DNA from: Distichodus sexfasciatus
Lineage: Eukaryota; Chordata; Actinopteri; Characiformes; Distichodontidae
DNA: 64,000 bases
Assembly (NCBI GenBank): GCA_032718565.1
Contig: JAVGVS010000001.1
Span: forward strand, 1,302,001-1,366,000
Reading direction: 5' to 3'
Under the pieces are notes generated by a model. That model was not told the DNA's origin and did no database searches. It worked only from the letters and a program-made list of their open reading frames with translations. Each line of letters starts with the position of its first letter. The stretch's first letter is position 1. The translations under genes and the position numbers were made by a program. Below are positions 48,115 to 59,319 of this stretch, one piece after another.

Positions 48115-48380
48115 ATTGGCCTCATTCATCAATGTGTGCTTAAGTGGTTTTCTTAAAATTTGTTCTTAACTACACTGTATCAATTAATACAACCGTAGAA
48201 TTGAAGAAAACCCAATAAGATAATGTTTTGCACAGGCATACAATAACATTTGTTTAAGAGTGCTCTTCACTATATGAAGATTCTGCTCTTACCTATGAAG
48301 AAATCTCAAATAAGACAATACTGGTGAATCTTTGTGAAACCTGCGTAAGAACAATTTTTGATTGGTGAATGAGGACCAAT
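48115..48380. mobile_element. Inverted-repeat MITE, 266 bp
   Basis: The left end ATTGGCCTCATTCATCAAT is matched by the reverse complement of the right end (ATTGGTCCTCATTCACCAAT). Further in, TTTGTTCTTAA at left mirrors TAAGAACAATTTTT at right, so complementarity continues inward. The element family (CCTCATTCAT termini, CGTAAGAAC inner motif) is one I recognise from fish genomes. No unambiguous target duplication was seen. A minus-strand ATAG|GTAAGAG donor-like site inside is best read as part of the repeat. Confidence 0.65.
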
Positions 48381-48555
48381 GTATGAATGCCTAAAACTGT
48401 CCTATAGCTTAAAGTTTTGTTTGCAAACAGTGACATGAACCATTGGTATTATTCTGAGAGTCAGCTAATATGTTCTCATGCTAATGAAGTCATCCAAATA
48501 AAATGTTACTGTGCAAAAATGATGGAAAGCTGAAACTGAATTGAGCATCTCCCAT

Positions 48556-49128
48556 CTACATTGTGAAGCTCCCTCTGCTTGCATAGAAGGCCAGAGCGGA
48601 TCGATACTTCAGTGTCTTCATGACTTTGTAAAATGAAGTGTCATGACTCTGGTGGTCTATTCTTGGAGCTGTGATGGGATTGCTTTTGTAATTAGCAATG
48701 CCCGAGTCCTTGACTGGCCCTTCTGGGCGTTCAGGGTGAGCGGATCCCCACTGGTTGAAGGACGATGCTATTACCTTCACGCTGGGAGATGGTGCTTCTG
48801 TTTCTCCCAAATGATAATCATAGTCCAGCAGCAAACAGCAGGCATCTCTTGTTTGGCTAATCAGCAAGCTCTGTCTTTCAAAAGAGTGCATCAGAATTCC
48901 CAGAAGCTCAAAGGGTGTATGATCGAATGAGAGGGACAAGACTTTCTGCTCACACCTCCAGAGGTGCTGCTCCTCTTCTCCATTATCCTGATTGATGGTC
49001 TGCAAACGAATACTCGGTCCCCCCCTCTTCTGTTGTGTGCTAAAGAGATTAAAAACAATAAATTTGTGGATACCCTCCGCAAGGTCAGTACATATTAATC
49101 TTCTGCTCTCAGTGATAGCCTTCTTCAT
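48556..49128 (-). other. Long open frame of 190 codons, unassigned; perhaps conserved non-coding
   Basis: One of the two longest frames in the window. Its translation matches no family I know, and a shorter frame on the same strand and one on the other strand cover parts of it. The underlying DNA is high-complexity and repeat-free, with GGCTAATCAGCAAGC-type sites. Either a single-exon coding remnant or, more likely, a conserved non-coding block that happens to be open. Confidence 0.2.
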
Positions 49129-49653
49129 GAAATCTAAGAATTGCTTTTTTTTTCTATATTCATTTAAATAACGGTTTGTATATCAATTAACATAAAACGC
49201 TTTGAACACTTTGTGCATGTATATTTCTGGGACAGTATGCAGTCCTTGAGCATTGAATTGCTAATTGCTTAGCAGAAATTCAAGGTACAGTGAACATGTT
49301 TTATTTCATGCCTCCAGAGGTACAAGCTGTGAGAGAAGGGCACAGTACAAATTGCCAACTTAAAATCAAAGCTTTTTCCAACTTCTTTGAACAAGAAAAA
49401 TTTCCAAAATACAAATCCTCAGTTAAATTAAACAGCAGAATACTGTCAAACTGTCTGTCACAATCCATATCTATTTTCATTCTCTTTTCCTGGAGCATCC
49501 AAATATCCTCTGACAAATGGCTGACAATAACAGAATGTATTAATCAAGTCTGATCTGATAGAAATCAAATCTAGCTGAGAAACATCTACCGATCTGAGGA
49601 TATGAATAAATAATAAAACTATCTCTAACAAAATATACATCTTGTATAAGATA
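49129..49653. other. Non-coding stretch, no gene seen
   Basis: AT-rich, with short overlapping frames only. Confidence 0.35.
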
Positions 49654-49655
49654 TA

Positions 49656-49867
49656 GAGTGCTGTGAAAAAGTATTTGCCCCCTTTCCTGATTTCTTATTT
49701 TTTTGTATGATTGTCACACTTGAATGTTTCAGATTATCAAACAAATTTAAATATTAGACAAAGATAACCCAAGTAAACACAAAATGCGGTTTTTAAGTGA
49801 TGATTTTGTTTATGAAGGGAAAAAAACTATCCAGAATGGCCCTATGTGAAAAAGTGATTGCCCCCTA
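49656..49867. repeat. Left long terminal inverted repeat of the Tc1 element
   Basis: Pairs with 50911-51125. Outer motif GTGCTGTGAAAAAGTATTTG and inner motif GTGAAAAAGTGATTGCCCCC represent two direct-repeat transposase binding sites. Confidence 0.85.
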
Positions 49868-49870
49868 ACC

Positions 49871-50800
49871 CTAATAATTGGTTGTGCCACCCTTAGCAGC
49901 AACAACTGCAATTAAGAGTTTACGATAACTGGCAATGTGTCTTTCACATCGCTGTGGAGGGATTTTGGCCCACTCTTCTTTGCAGAATTGTTTTAATTCA
50001 GCCATGAACCGCCATTTAAGGTCATGCCACAGCATCTCAATTGGACTTAGGTCCAGACTTTGACTAGGCCACTCCACAACCTTCATTTAGTTTTTTTAAG
50101 CCATTCAGAGGTGGACTTGCTAGTGGGTTTTGGAACATTGTCCTGCTGCAGAACTCAAGTGCGCTTCAGCTTGAGGTCATGAACCGATGGCCACACATTC
50201 TCCGTCCGAATTTTTTGGTAGAGAGCAGAATTCATGGTTCCGTCAATCACAGCAAGTCTTCCAGGTCCTGAAGCAGCAAAGCAGCCCCAGACCATCACAC
50301 TACCACCACCATGTTTGACTGTTGGCATGATGTTCTTTTTCTGAAATGCTGTGTTACTTTTACACCAGATGTAACAGGATGCACACCTTCCAAAAAGTTC
50401 AACTTTTGTTTTGTCAGTCCACAGAATATTGTCCCAAAAGACATAGGGATCATCAAGGTGTTTTTTTGGCAAAAGTAAGACAAGCCTTTATGTTCTTTTT
50501 GGTCAGCAGTGGTTTTCGCCTTGGAACTTGGAACAGTTTTTAGATGTTGTTCTGGGTTCTTTTGTGACCTCTTGGATGAGTCGTTGCTGCGCTCTTGGGG
50601 TCATTTTTGTAGGCCAGTCACTCCTAGGAAGGTTCACCACTGTTCCATGTTTTCTCCATTTGTGAATAATGGTCCTTACCGTGGTTCACTGGAGTCCCAA
50701 AGCTTTAGAAATAGCTTTGTAACCTTTTCCAGAACGATAGATGTCAATTACTTTGTTTCTTGTCTTCCTTTTTTGGGATCTTTTGGGCTACTTTTTAAGT
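49871..50800 (-). pseudogene. Tc1-like transposase pseudogene (DDE)
   Basis: The minus strand keeps recognisable transposase pieces in N-to-C order. A helix-turn-helix piece (IDIYRSGKGYKAISKALG, about 50745-50690) is followed by IIHKWRKHGTV and NLPRS. Next come WTDKTKVELFG with the first catalytic Asp (about 50410), GGGSVMVWGCFAASG (about 50310-50270), LQQDNVPK with the second Asp (about 50145), and LSPIEMLW with the catalytic Glu (about 50040). So a DD(34)E triad is still visible. The frame is broken by an in-frame TGA after GLQ in the N-terminal part, another at 50155-50157 just before VLQQDN, and a stop plus frame change near 50086. It would have cut and pasted the element by binding the terminal repeats. 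It cannot make a functional enzyme now. Confidence 0.9.
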
Positions 50801-50910
50801 GATCTCTTGATTGAACAGGTCTGGCAGTAATCAGGCCTGGTGTGGCTGGTGAAATTGCATTCAGATTTCCAAAAAATGTAATTAACCGCCGTTACTTTAT
50901 GGTTTTACAA

Positions 50911-51125
50911 GGGGGGCAATTACTTTTTCACATAGGGCCATGTAGGTTTGGGTAGTTTTTTTCCGTAATAAATAAAATCATCACTTAAAAACTGCATTTT
51001 GTGTTTACTTGGGTTATCTTTGTCTAATATTTTAATTTGTTTGATAATCTGAAACATTTAAGTGTGACAAACATGCAAAAAAAATAAGAAATCAGGAAGG
51101 GGGCAAATACTTTTTCACAGCACTG
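50911..51125. repeat. Right long terminal inverted repeat of the Tc1 element
   Basis: Reverse complement of 49656-49867 with modest divergence. Contains the inner GGGGGCAATTACTTTTTCAC and outer GGGCAAATACTTTTTCACAG sites. Confidence 0.85.
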
Positions 51126-51127
51126 TA

Positions 51128-53929
51128 TAAGATAATATATAACAGTTTCAATAAGATGTTGATGTAATTATAAGAATATGAGTTGATATGGATTGAAGTG
51201 CCTGAGAAATGCTGTAAATATCAATTGTAAAAATGTAAAATGTATTTACACATGTAAAAAGTGAAATTGTGAATTGATGAACTGAACTGTGAACTGATAT
51301 ATGCTAAATAAGACATAAAGGATGCAGATTAACAGCCACTTTTACTTTACAGTGGACTGGAATTCCTGTTACAGGCTGTTTTGACTAGACACTGTCAACT
51401 AATACACCAGAGACAAGACAAAACTATTGTTACAAAAGATTATCAGCCAAGGCTTCCAGTGAACTGTTTAGGAGATATTTTAAACCAAAGGTGCTACAAA
51501 CGTTCCTTACATAAATTACTGAACATAAAAGACCTGACTCATTGGACTTCAGTAACACTGTTACATATTTTTACAAAAATATTTCTAATGTATTCTCTTA
51601 AATGTGAATATCACTGCTAAAATGGAGACCTGATGATGAGATCCAGTACATAATGTCTGCATTGCATTCAGTCAGAGCACATTTCACAGCTTTACACTGA
51701 CAGTTTGGGTCCTTGTGCCAGGCACATGATTGCTTGCCCTAAACTTTATTCCTCCTGTAGTGCCAAACAATGAGAAACTGTGTATGATGGGCATGTCTGC
51801 CTTTGCCAAGTTCTTTTCAAGACTCATGAGTGAAAGATCAAGTGATACATCCTTCACACATCCTGCTGCATAAGCGTACGTAGAGTATTTTGACTGTTAG
51901 GGCAGCTACACCTTAAAGTCTGAGGTTTTAAAGTCTTTTGTCTGCGTGACGTCCATGATTAAACTGACTTACATCAAATCTGTCTCGCACTGAGAGCATT
52001 TCATGAGGTGTTTTTAATTCTGAACTACACTGCATGGTGTCTTGAAACAAGAATATCCTGTTGATGCTGATATCTGGCAGTGAGTCAGTCTTCCCTGTAA
52101 TGGAAAATGTGTATTGGAATGAGTTGGTAGGCATCAGACCCTAATAAAGCTGCCCAGCAGTAGGTTTAGGGTTTGTATCCGTTTGCAGTATTCTGTGAAT
52201 TTCAGCCTGAAGAAAAAACGAGACATGGGGTAGAAGAGATGGTTACTATCAAGTACAAGGTATGTCAGAGGAGCATCTAACATCAATTGCTTGCTCATTA
52301 CAGAGCCAAATGCAAACATTATTACCAGATTGCTATGAAATTGGCTTCTGCCTGCAAATGTTCATGAACAAAACCAATTTTCCCCATTAACTTAATGTTC
52401 ATCAGGAGCGTTTGTTAACAGAAGCATAGGCCCGCTGTAAAACACATTTAGCCAGAACAGCAAATGTAAAATTAAATACTTCAGTCAAACTAAACAAGGC
52501 ATGTTGAGGGGCTCACATCTGGAACATGTGGGTTGTTTTGTGACTTCATCAAGCTCTAATAGATGAAACTAATCTGATCAGTGCTAGCTAAATATCAAGT
52601 ACAACTTTACTTTTCAATCTTTGATTCTTCACTCATTCACTGATTTCTGAATCTTTTCCAGAGTTTGGAAGTTTTAGTAAAACACTCCAGAATGACAATC
52701 TGTTTGTTACATGGAACATTCCAAAACATGCATTTTGTCCAAAAAGAGCCACAGGGAATGACTGAAGTATTGGGATTCCACAATAACCACCAAATGATGT
52801 ATTTATGGACTGTTCTGCTAAATGGACTAAAGTATATCAAAAGCAATCAAAAGCAATCTGCCTGCTGTAATGACTTCATGCCAGGCTCCACCACAAAAGT
52901 GCTTCCATCAGTGATCTTGGTTTTAAACAATTTTCCATATATACTTTTCCATCCCAAAGATGAAGAAGTGAGCGAAAAAAGTCATTTTTCAAAATGTCAG
53001 AGGTAGGCAGGGACAGACAGCAAACAAGGTATCACTGAAAAATTTAATATATAAAGGCAAGAACAGTAACTAAATAATGGAGTTAAGACATTTTAGACCA
53101 TTTTAACTCTCTTCGGCATCAGACAGCAGTGCAGAAAGTGAGGAGGAATGTGATTTTATTTTTGTGTTAGATATTCTGATCACAGTTGGAAAGTAGCACA
53201 AAATGGGTTAATGTCTGTGAAACTCACCAAATTGGCCAGTCATACCACAAAATCCACCCACAGAAATGTCCTAAAAACAACAACATTCCTAGGAATACAG
53301 CCTGTTACAGATAAGTTCAGTGACTGATCATTATTACATGTCAACTCTTCATTGCAAACCTTTTAGAAAGCAGCCTGACTGAGAACGGGTGCTGGTGAGT
53401 TTCCTAAACTAATATGAAATCCTGAAGCCAATAATAATCTTCTTATGCATCTTGGACAGGGTTTGGGGAAATCTGTTGTTTATTTGGGGCTTTGGCATGA
53501 GCCAGCATCCCCTTTAAAACCATATCATTATCATCCCTCAGAATGAGGCCGTTTCTATTCCAACGCTTCCCTTCAGGCAGAGCTGGAGGCCACAGACTGT
53601 CTATAATGGAGTGCCTTTAATCACCCTATATTGGTGGATCACAGAGATGAATTGAACCCACACTGTAGTTAAATGTTGTTTTGGAAAAAAATTCATTCAT
53701 GGTATCAGTTAGCTCCCACAAAGAGGCGGTGGCTCTGTGTGTTTAACAATGAAATGAAAACATTCTCAAGCATGATGAGTACAGAGGTCAGTGGCAGTAA
53801 ATATTTGTGACTTTTAACTTTGCATTTGATTTACAGCATCAAGCATATGATCTTATTTTAATATTTACATGACAATCTCTCTGAAGCAACTTGGTCCCTC
53901 CTTGAAGTCGAAAGTCCAATTTTTTAGTT
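51128..53929. other. Non-coding stretch, no gene supported
   Basis: Unique sequence. A 29-base possible micro-exon (acceptor CCTTTTAG near 53365, donor CTG|GTGAGTT near 53395) is noted but unsupported. Other frames are short. Confidence 0.3.
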
Positions 53930-54400
53930 ACCTCCACAATTGGTCAATGCCACCACCCAAAGGTCTGCATAAACAGATCTAAGATCTATTTTTTCACATA
54001 TAGAATTCTTCAAAAAAAGACTAATGTGTAATAATATCAAATCATGAGCACAATAATGCTTCTGCTGCCCATAAAAAACTTCAATTATTAGGGCAATCGT
54101 TGAAATCCATAACAGATTTGAATCCTCTTTGCATTTCCTCTTTCTGGTGTTGCCATAGCAAATTCCATTGTTTTTTTTCCAACCTGCAATTGGTGCAGTA
54201 GCTGCAAATGAATATAAATGGTCATAATGAGGATCTAAATTCAGCAAGGGTTCTGCTGCCAGATAACAAGCAGTCAGATATAGACCTGTTTTTAGACAAT
54301 CTAAATGCAGCGTATAAAAATTAACTCGGCTGATTCTTTTTACCCTGTGAGTTACATAAGAGAAAGGCAATTCTTATAAAAATAGCCTGCTTTCACCCAC
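53930..54400 (-). other. Open frame of 148 codons / candidate conserved non-coding element
   Basis: A minus-strand frame spans 53924-54370, but its translation resembles nothing known. The DNA is repeat-free, with TCAATTATTAGGG and GCAATTGGTGCAGTAGCTG sites, more like a conserved non-coding element than an exon. No flanking splice sites of quality. Confidence 0.2.
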
Positions 54401-55226
54401 GCTTTCCTCCCACAAAGTGCTAAGGACGATGAGAACCTATTCATTCCAGCCCTGACACAAGTTTGCCACCTGCACTCCCAACCGCAAGTCACTGGTTATG
54501 TGAAATGATGAATTGCGGTCATTAAATCTCTTTAGCTCGCAAGGTTTATGCCGGAGTCACCCTCTAACTAATTACATATACAGTGCCTACTCTATGCCTG
54601 GACACTCTCCCACACCGCAGAAGTCAGTTTTGCATTCTCTTCATTTGGACCTGCATTTTGTCATGTTTAGGGGTGAACGGTGCCGACCTGTCTGCCTGAG
54701 CAAGCGGAAGCAGCATATCCTGGGGATGTGTTTGATCGGCCGCGGCTTTCCAAGAGTACCGGGGAGGGCAGGCATGAAGGTGAAATAGGTTGAGGGGTGT
54801 TTCTGAAACACAGCAGGTGTTTCACGCTAGACAGCACAACACAGTGGAGTAAAGACTCACTCTGCAGCTTCACTTTAAGGCGGTGAAATTCCCGGTACGA
54901 GGGAGACTTGTGCTTCCAGGGTCATGTGGTGATGACCCATGGAGAGAGAGGACCAAGGTAGGACACCAGCTGACCCTGCCATCTGTCTTCCAAGCAGACC
55001 ATGCAGGCAGGGCAGGTGCCACCAGAGAGCTGGACAAGGCCCAACCATGATGAACTGGCATGGAAAACAAACAAAGCAGGCCAGTTGGAGCAGTGGCTTT
55101 TGGGCTTTGCAGGGACAACATTTGCTCTGCTAAGAAAGTGTATAATAAGGGGTCAATAGTGAAAGGTCAAAATGAGAAAACTAAAGTGACACTCAATATT
55201 TTACCAGTAAATAATGTATAATAATA
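54401..55226. other. Non-coding stretch, GC-richer patch
   Basis: Positions 54660-55130 are GC-richer with overlapping frames on both strands and no family resemblance. Nothing coding supported. Confidence 0.3.
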
Positions 55227-55475
55227 ATCATCATCATCATCACTGTCATCATCATTATCATCATCATCATAATAATATGTTGATTAACTGTAATAATTAA
55301 TATTTACTTTATGACAAATATATACTTTATAACTGACATTATAATTAATATCTGAATAACACAGTAACATAATATAAAACAATAGCATTTTTATATTTCA
55401 TACACATTTATTTATTTAATAATAATAATAATAATTATTATTATTATTATTAGTAGTAGTAGTAGTAGTAGTAGT
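55227..55475. repeat. Trinucleotide microsatellites (ATC)n, (AAT)n, (AGT)n
   Basis: An interrupted ATC/TCA run at 55227-55270, an AAT/ATT run at about 55419-55450, and an AGT run at 55451-55475. The last forms the left target site of the adjoining hAT element. Confidence 0.9.
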
Positions 55476-56121
55476 CAGTGTTGGGGAGTAACGGAATACA
55501 TGTACTGGCGTTACGTATTTAGAATACAAAATATGAGTAAATATGAATATGTATTCCGTTACAGTTACCGTTTAAAAAGGTGATAATTAGAATACAGTTA
55601 CTTTGTTGAAATAAATGGATTACACAGCGGTCTTTTCCTGTTTCGTATGTTAGGCTATCCCCTCTCTATCCCCTCTCTAATTTTGGTAATTCCACGCATT
55701 GCCGGAAACCCAAACAAAACACGCAATAAGAGGCTCTAATGTAAGCGTCCTGTTAATGTTGGTGGCATCAGTTACACAATGGACCCGGAGCCAGCACAAC
55801 AGAGCCAGCAGTGCCCGGGCAGGAATGCATTTCTTACTTGCAAATTTCGTCTTTGCTCTGCTACAGTAAATATATTGTCTATTCAGGGAGATTTGGTCTT
55901 AACAGCCAATTGGTAGAGAAAAACAAACAAGAATTTGCAGGATGTGATTGCTACATTCATGTAGTTGCAGAAAGCATGACAATATATTAAGTAATCCAAA
56001 GTATTCAGAATACGTTACTCACATTGAGTAACTTAACGGAATACGTTACAAACTACATTTTGGGGCATGTATTCTGTAATCTGTAGTGGAATACATTTTA
56101 AAAGTAACCTTCCCAACACTG
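55476..56121. mobile_element. Non-autonomous hAT-type transposon, 646 bp, complete
   Basis: Left end CAGTGTTGGGGAGTAACGG and right end AAGTAACCTTCCCAACACTG form terminal inverted repeats starting CAGTGTTGGG. GTAGTAGT occurs at 55468-55475 and 56122-56129, an 8-bp duplication, though the AGT microsatellite setting makes it less decisive. Subterminal GGAATACGTTAC/GTATTCCGTTAC motifs occur on both sides. No transposase frame. The same family is at 59320-59893 and, as a fragment, at 16497-16610. Confidence 0.88.
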
Positions 56122-56129
56122 GTAGTAGT

Positions 56130-56968
56130 AATGTTATCAGTAAATTGTACAATAATAATAGTTATCATTATATATTAGATTTTTTTCTGTTTTGACAAAT
56201 ACATTTTATTTATTTATTTATTTATTTAATCATGTCCTTTTTATGCACACATTTTCCAACACCAAAAATTTTTATTACTTTCAGAATATGAATATTCATG
56301 ACATTACTGTGATGGTCAGACTTCCAAAACCATCTACACAGCAGTTTTAAATCTCAGTCTAATCCCACAGGCCATTTCAGATGATGGGCAAACCATCAGA
56401 CCAGTGCAACACTGAATCCTGACTCACCATCCGGTGCCAGCTTTCGTTACATCCGTAGATGAAATTGCTCAGCAATTAGAATGGGGAACCCATTCCAATT
56501 CATTCCTCATTTTTAATTACAGTCCAAGCTGCTTAGTGAAGACGCCTGGAGTGTTTTTAATCCCACACAGCTCTTCCCTTTGTTCGTCGCTTTATTTATC
56601 CGGCAAGATGTGTCTCTCCCTCTCCTTTTTTTTGGTCCACGGTCTTTTAATTGCCTGGAGCCGGTGTGTCATGAGCCACGGGTGCTTTGATTTATGGAGT
56701 GGGGTATGATAGTGCCCTTGGTTCAGGGAACACATCTGTGCAGGGGGAGGTGGGGCAGCAGGAGTCGGGCAGCATTACGAGGGCACAGAGCCGGAGTAAC
56801 GCCACCATCACAGCTCGGCATCCTGGAAATGAGATTGCGGGAGGATGGATGTGTCAAAGTCACACTTGCAGCTCTGACATATGGCTCCCACTACATGCAC
56901 CGCCTGTGTCAGAGCTGCTATAACAGTCTCTAAATATATGTGCTTCATATATGCAGCAGCTATTGGAG
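56130..56968. other. Non-coding stretch with candidate regulatory block
   Basis: (TTTA)n near 56205-56230, then a unique block at 56400-56700 with CAGCAATTAGAATGG and TTTTTAATTACAG. A minus-strand GGATG|GTGAGTC donor near 56424 has a short open stretch upstream but a poor acceptor. Confidence 0.25.
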
Positions 56969-57139
56969 GTGTTAATTAGAGGTGTGAATCGTCACTGCTC
57001 TCGCGATTCGATTCGATTACGATTATCAGGTCAGCGAGTCGATTCGATTCGATTCGATATCTCGATGCATCGAGCCCATCATTTTTTATGCATTACTTCA
57101 TATTGTTTTCAAATACAAATACAAGCAGTGAGATGTAAG

Positions 57140-57424
57140 CTCCCTTGTCTGTCCCCAATTCAACATAAACACAGACGTTAGATTTGGAAAAAGGTAAAGT
57201 AACCAAGGCCTTTGTAACTCCACCATAAATGTTACAATGGTATGTTACCATTTTGGCAGTTTACCTGTGTAGTATTCTGACACTTGTCTGCAAGCTGTTT
57301 AAGGATTACAACTAATATAATAAGTATGTCAACCTTACATACCATCAGAGGATCAACAAAGCACGAAACGTAATGGATGATTATGCAGATACTATTAAAG
57401 TTTAATTCTGGGCCATCAGTCTTG

Positions 57425-57487
<63 letters not shown>

Positions 57488-57595
57488 GATGGAGCTATAA
57501 CGCCTGCTTCAGCATCCCAATGATGTGCCTCGCTGCAGTCTGTAACTGCATCTGTATTTATGTTGAATTGGGGACAGACAAGTGGGCAAGGGGAG
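57140..57595. repeat. Inverted repeat nested in the hAT element
   Basis: CTTGTCTGTCCCCAATTCAA at about 57143-57162 is repeated in reverse at about 57564-57583, within arms 57140-57175 and 57551-57595. The microsatellite and about 375 bases lie between. It may be a second, nested MITE or a foldback formed during rearrangement. Confidence 0.75.
57426..57483. repeat. (GT)n microsatellite
   Basis: About 28 uninterrupted GT units, the longest pure dinucleotide run in the window. Sits in the loop of the inverted repeat of the hAT element. Confidence 0.97.
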
Positions 57596-57684
57596 CCATT
57601 GATTGCGTGCTTATTAAACGTGTAAGACCTAACTATTAAATTATAATTATAAGGTCGATAAACTATAACTTGCGTTTAACCTAC

Positions 57685-57711
57685 CTGCCGCTGTTCCTCT
57701 TCCTCCGTCAT
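57685..57711 (-). CDS. Transposon-borne start-codon exon (9 codons)
   Basis: On the minus strand an ATG at 57711-57709 opens MTEEEEQRQ and runs exactly to CAG|GTAGGTT, a plausible donor (GT at 57684-57683). Upstream lies CpG-rich sequence with a plus-oriented CCAAT (GGCCAATAGG near 57774) and GC boxes (CCCGCCCCC near 57809), so it looks like the first coding exon of a gene carried in the element. No downstream exon is present inside the transposon. Could be the truncated start of the hAT transposase gene or of a captured host gene. Nine acidic residues do not decide. Confidence 0.35.
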
Positions 57712-58273
57712 CTTTGGTTTTTCTGTAAAAACTGTCTGTAGCGTGCAGTCAATCACAAAACCAGGAGCCATCGGCCAATAGGATTCGCAGACAGAAACTG
57801 CCAAAACCCCGCCCCCAAACTGCCAAAACCCGCCCCTTTCAAACCGCGCGCGTAGAAATCTCACTCGAGCAAAAAAGCCGCTCGTCGGTAATCTACTTTG
57901 CGCGCGAGGACATTTAACACATCGAGAGGAAAAAAGACATTCGAGAGAGGAAAAATACAGTTTGCGCGCAATATTATATTATTACGCGAAATTTACTCCC
58001 TCCGCCATTCTCGGCTGCCGCGCATGCGGTGAGTGCCCTCAGTGAGATGAGAGTTACTTCTACCCGGAGCAGCGCTGTACTCAGATCAGGCAGCCACAGT
58101 CACTACCGAAACTACTTTTTAACTAGAATTTTTATGCCGCCGCCAGAAAATCACCAAACAATGTCATTATGATATAATCGATTATGTCCTGCCACTGCAT
58201 CGATGCAGAATCGTCCGCGTCTGTATCGCGATGCATCGATTTTAAGATTAATTTCAACACCCCTAGTGTTAAT

Positions 58274-59319
58274 GTAGTTTCTATTCAGCAGTCTGAAACA
58301 CACATTACCGGCAGTTCCACTGTGATTCCACTCTGAATGCATTGTAGACGTTCATTCCTTCTTGTGGATAAGGACATGTCAGGGATATTCACATGTATGC
58401 AGGAATACATTCACCTGTAAACCTATAAGTGCACTACATCAAATGAACAAAGCTGCTGTTATGTGCACAGAGAGGGGGAGAGAGGGAAGAACACATCCTG
58501 GAGCTATCACATCATTCATAGAAAGAAGGATAACAATAATTTATGAATAATGAAATGAAAAGGGTGCATATAACTTCAAATTCCAACACATCATTTATTC
58601 CCACATTCCCAATAAATATTGTAATGCACCTTATAAGTGCATCATAATACTTATTATATAACAAGATATTGTATAATGCAATTATGTAACCATATTATTC
58701 AACATTTAAGAATACTGTGCAAGTACAAGATCTGCTGACTTGGTGCTGTTAAAAATCCAAACTAATTTCTGCATTTATGAAACCCCCTGTGATCAATCAC
58801 AGCTTAATGTGGGGTGTATTTCTGAAAAAAAAAAACAGAGCAAATAACAAAAGACCAATGTCAAGCCCTGGGCCCAGGGAAGGCTAAGCACTACTTTGAT
58901 TTACTAAATGCAGGTCTACTTGAGGTGAATCCTCAATAGCACATAATTACGCAGCCAAATGATCATTGGTGGTAATTATCACAATTAACAGGCTTGGTCT
59001 AGCTCTGTGGGCTGGTGAGATAGAGACACATCTGCTACCCACAGACAAGCAGCAAGCATGTGATGGTCCAGGGCAGTGTGAGGGCAGCAAGGACAGAGCT
59101 CAGAGGCATGCCATGAAAAATAATAGAGTTATAAAGTAAATGAAGAAGGGGGAGAATGACAAGGACAAGTTCTGGAATAGATAATGAGTTCTCCAAGAAC
59201 AAAAATATTTTTCACAAGTGACTGGGCACTATAAGCCAAAAGAAATGGCATATAAACTGAATCTCACAGTGAATATGTAGTAAGCATTTACATATAGACA
59301 CATTTATATACAGTATATA
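58274..59319. other. Non-coding stretch, no gene seen
   Basis: AT-rich. A small near-palindrome (GCACCTTATAAGTGC near 58626) suggests an old MITE but has no recognisable ends. Confidence 0.35.

Larger units (their letters stand above)
49656..51125 (-). mobile_element. Tc1/mariner transposon, 1470 bp, inactive
   Basis: Ends GAGTGCTGTGAAAAAGTATT (left) and the complement of CTTTTTCACAGCACTG (right), flanked by TA at 49654-49655 and 51126-51127. The terminal inverted repeats are long, about 212-215 bases on each side (49656-49867 and 50911-51125), and carry an inner copy of the motif (GTGAAAAAGTGATTGCCCCC). This is the IR/DR layout of Tc1-like elements such as Sleeping Beauty relatives. The interior is a broken transposase read on the minus strand. 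CAGTGCTGTGAAAAAG-type termini are known from teleost and lamprey Tc1 elements. Confidence 0.92.
56977..58265 (-). mobile_element. hAT-type transposon, 1289 bp, with internal promoter-like segment
   Basis: Left end TAGAGGTGTGAATCG and right end ATTTCAACACCCCTA give inverted termini TAG(A/G)GGTGT. A perfect 8-bp duplication GTGTTAAT flanks it (56969-56976 and 58266-58273). Subterminal arrays of ATTCGATTCGA and GATGCATCGA occur at both ends. Inside are an inverted repeat with a (GT)n loop (57140-57595), and on the minus strand a CpG-rich segment (about 57720-58080) leading into a short ATG exon with a splice donor at 57685-57711. The likely reading is a deleted copy that kept the promoter and first exon of its gene but lost the transposase body. 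Confidence 0.85.

Noticed and set aside
48280..48345. Minus-strand exon with ATAG|GTAAGAG donor
   Set aside because: Lies entirely inside the 48115-48380 inverted-repeat MITE. The splice-like motifs belong to the repeat.
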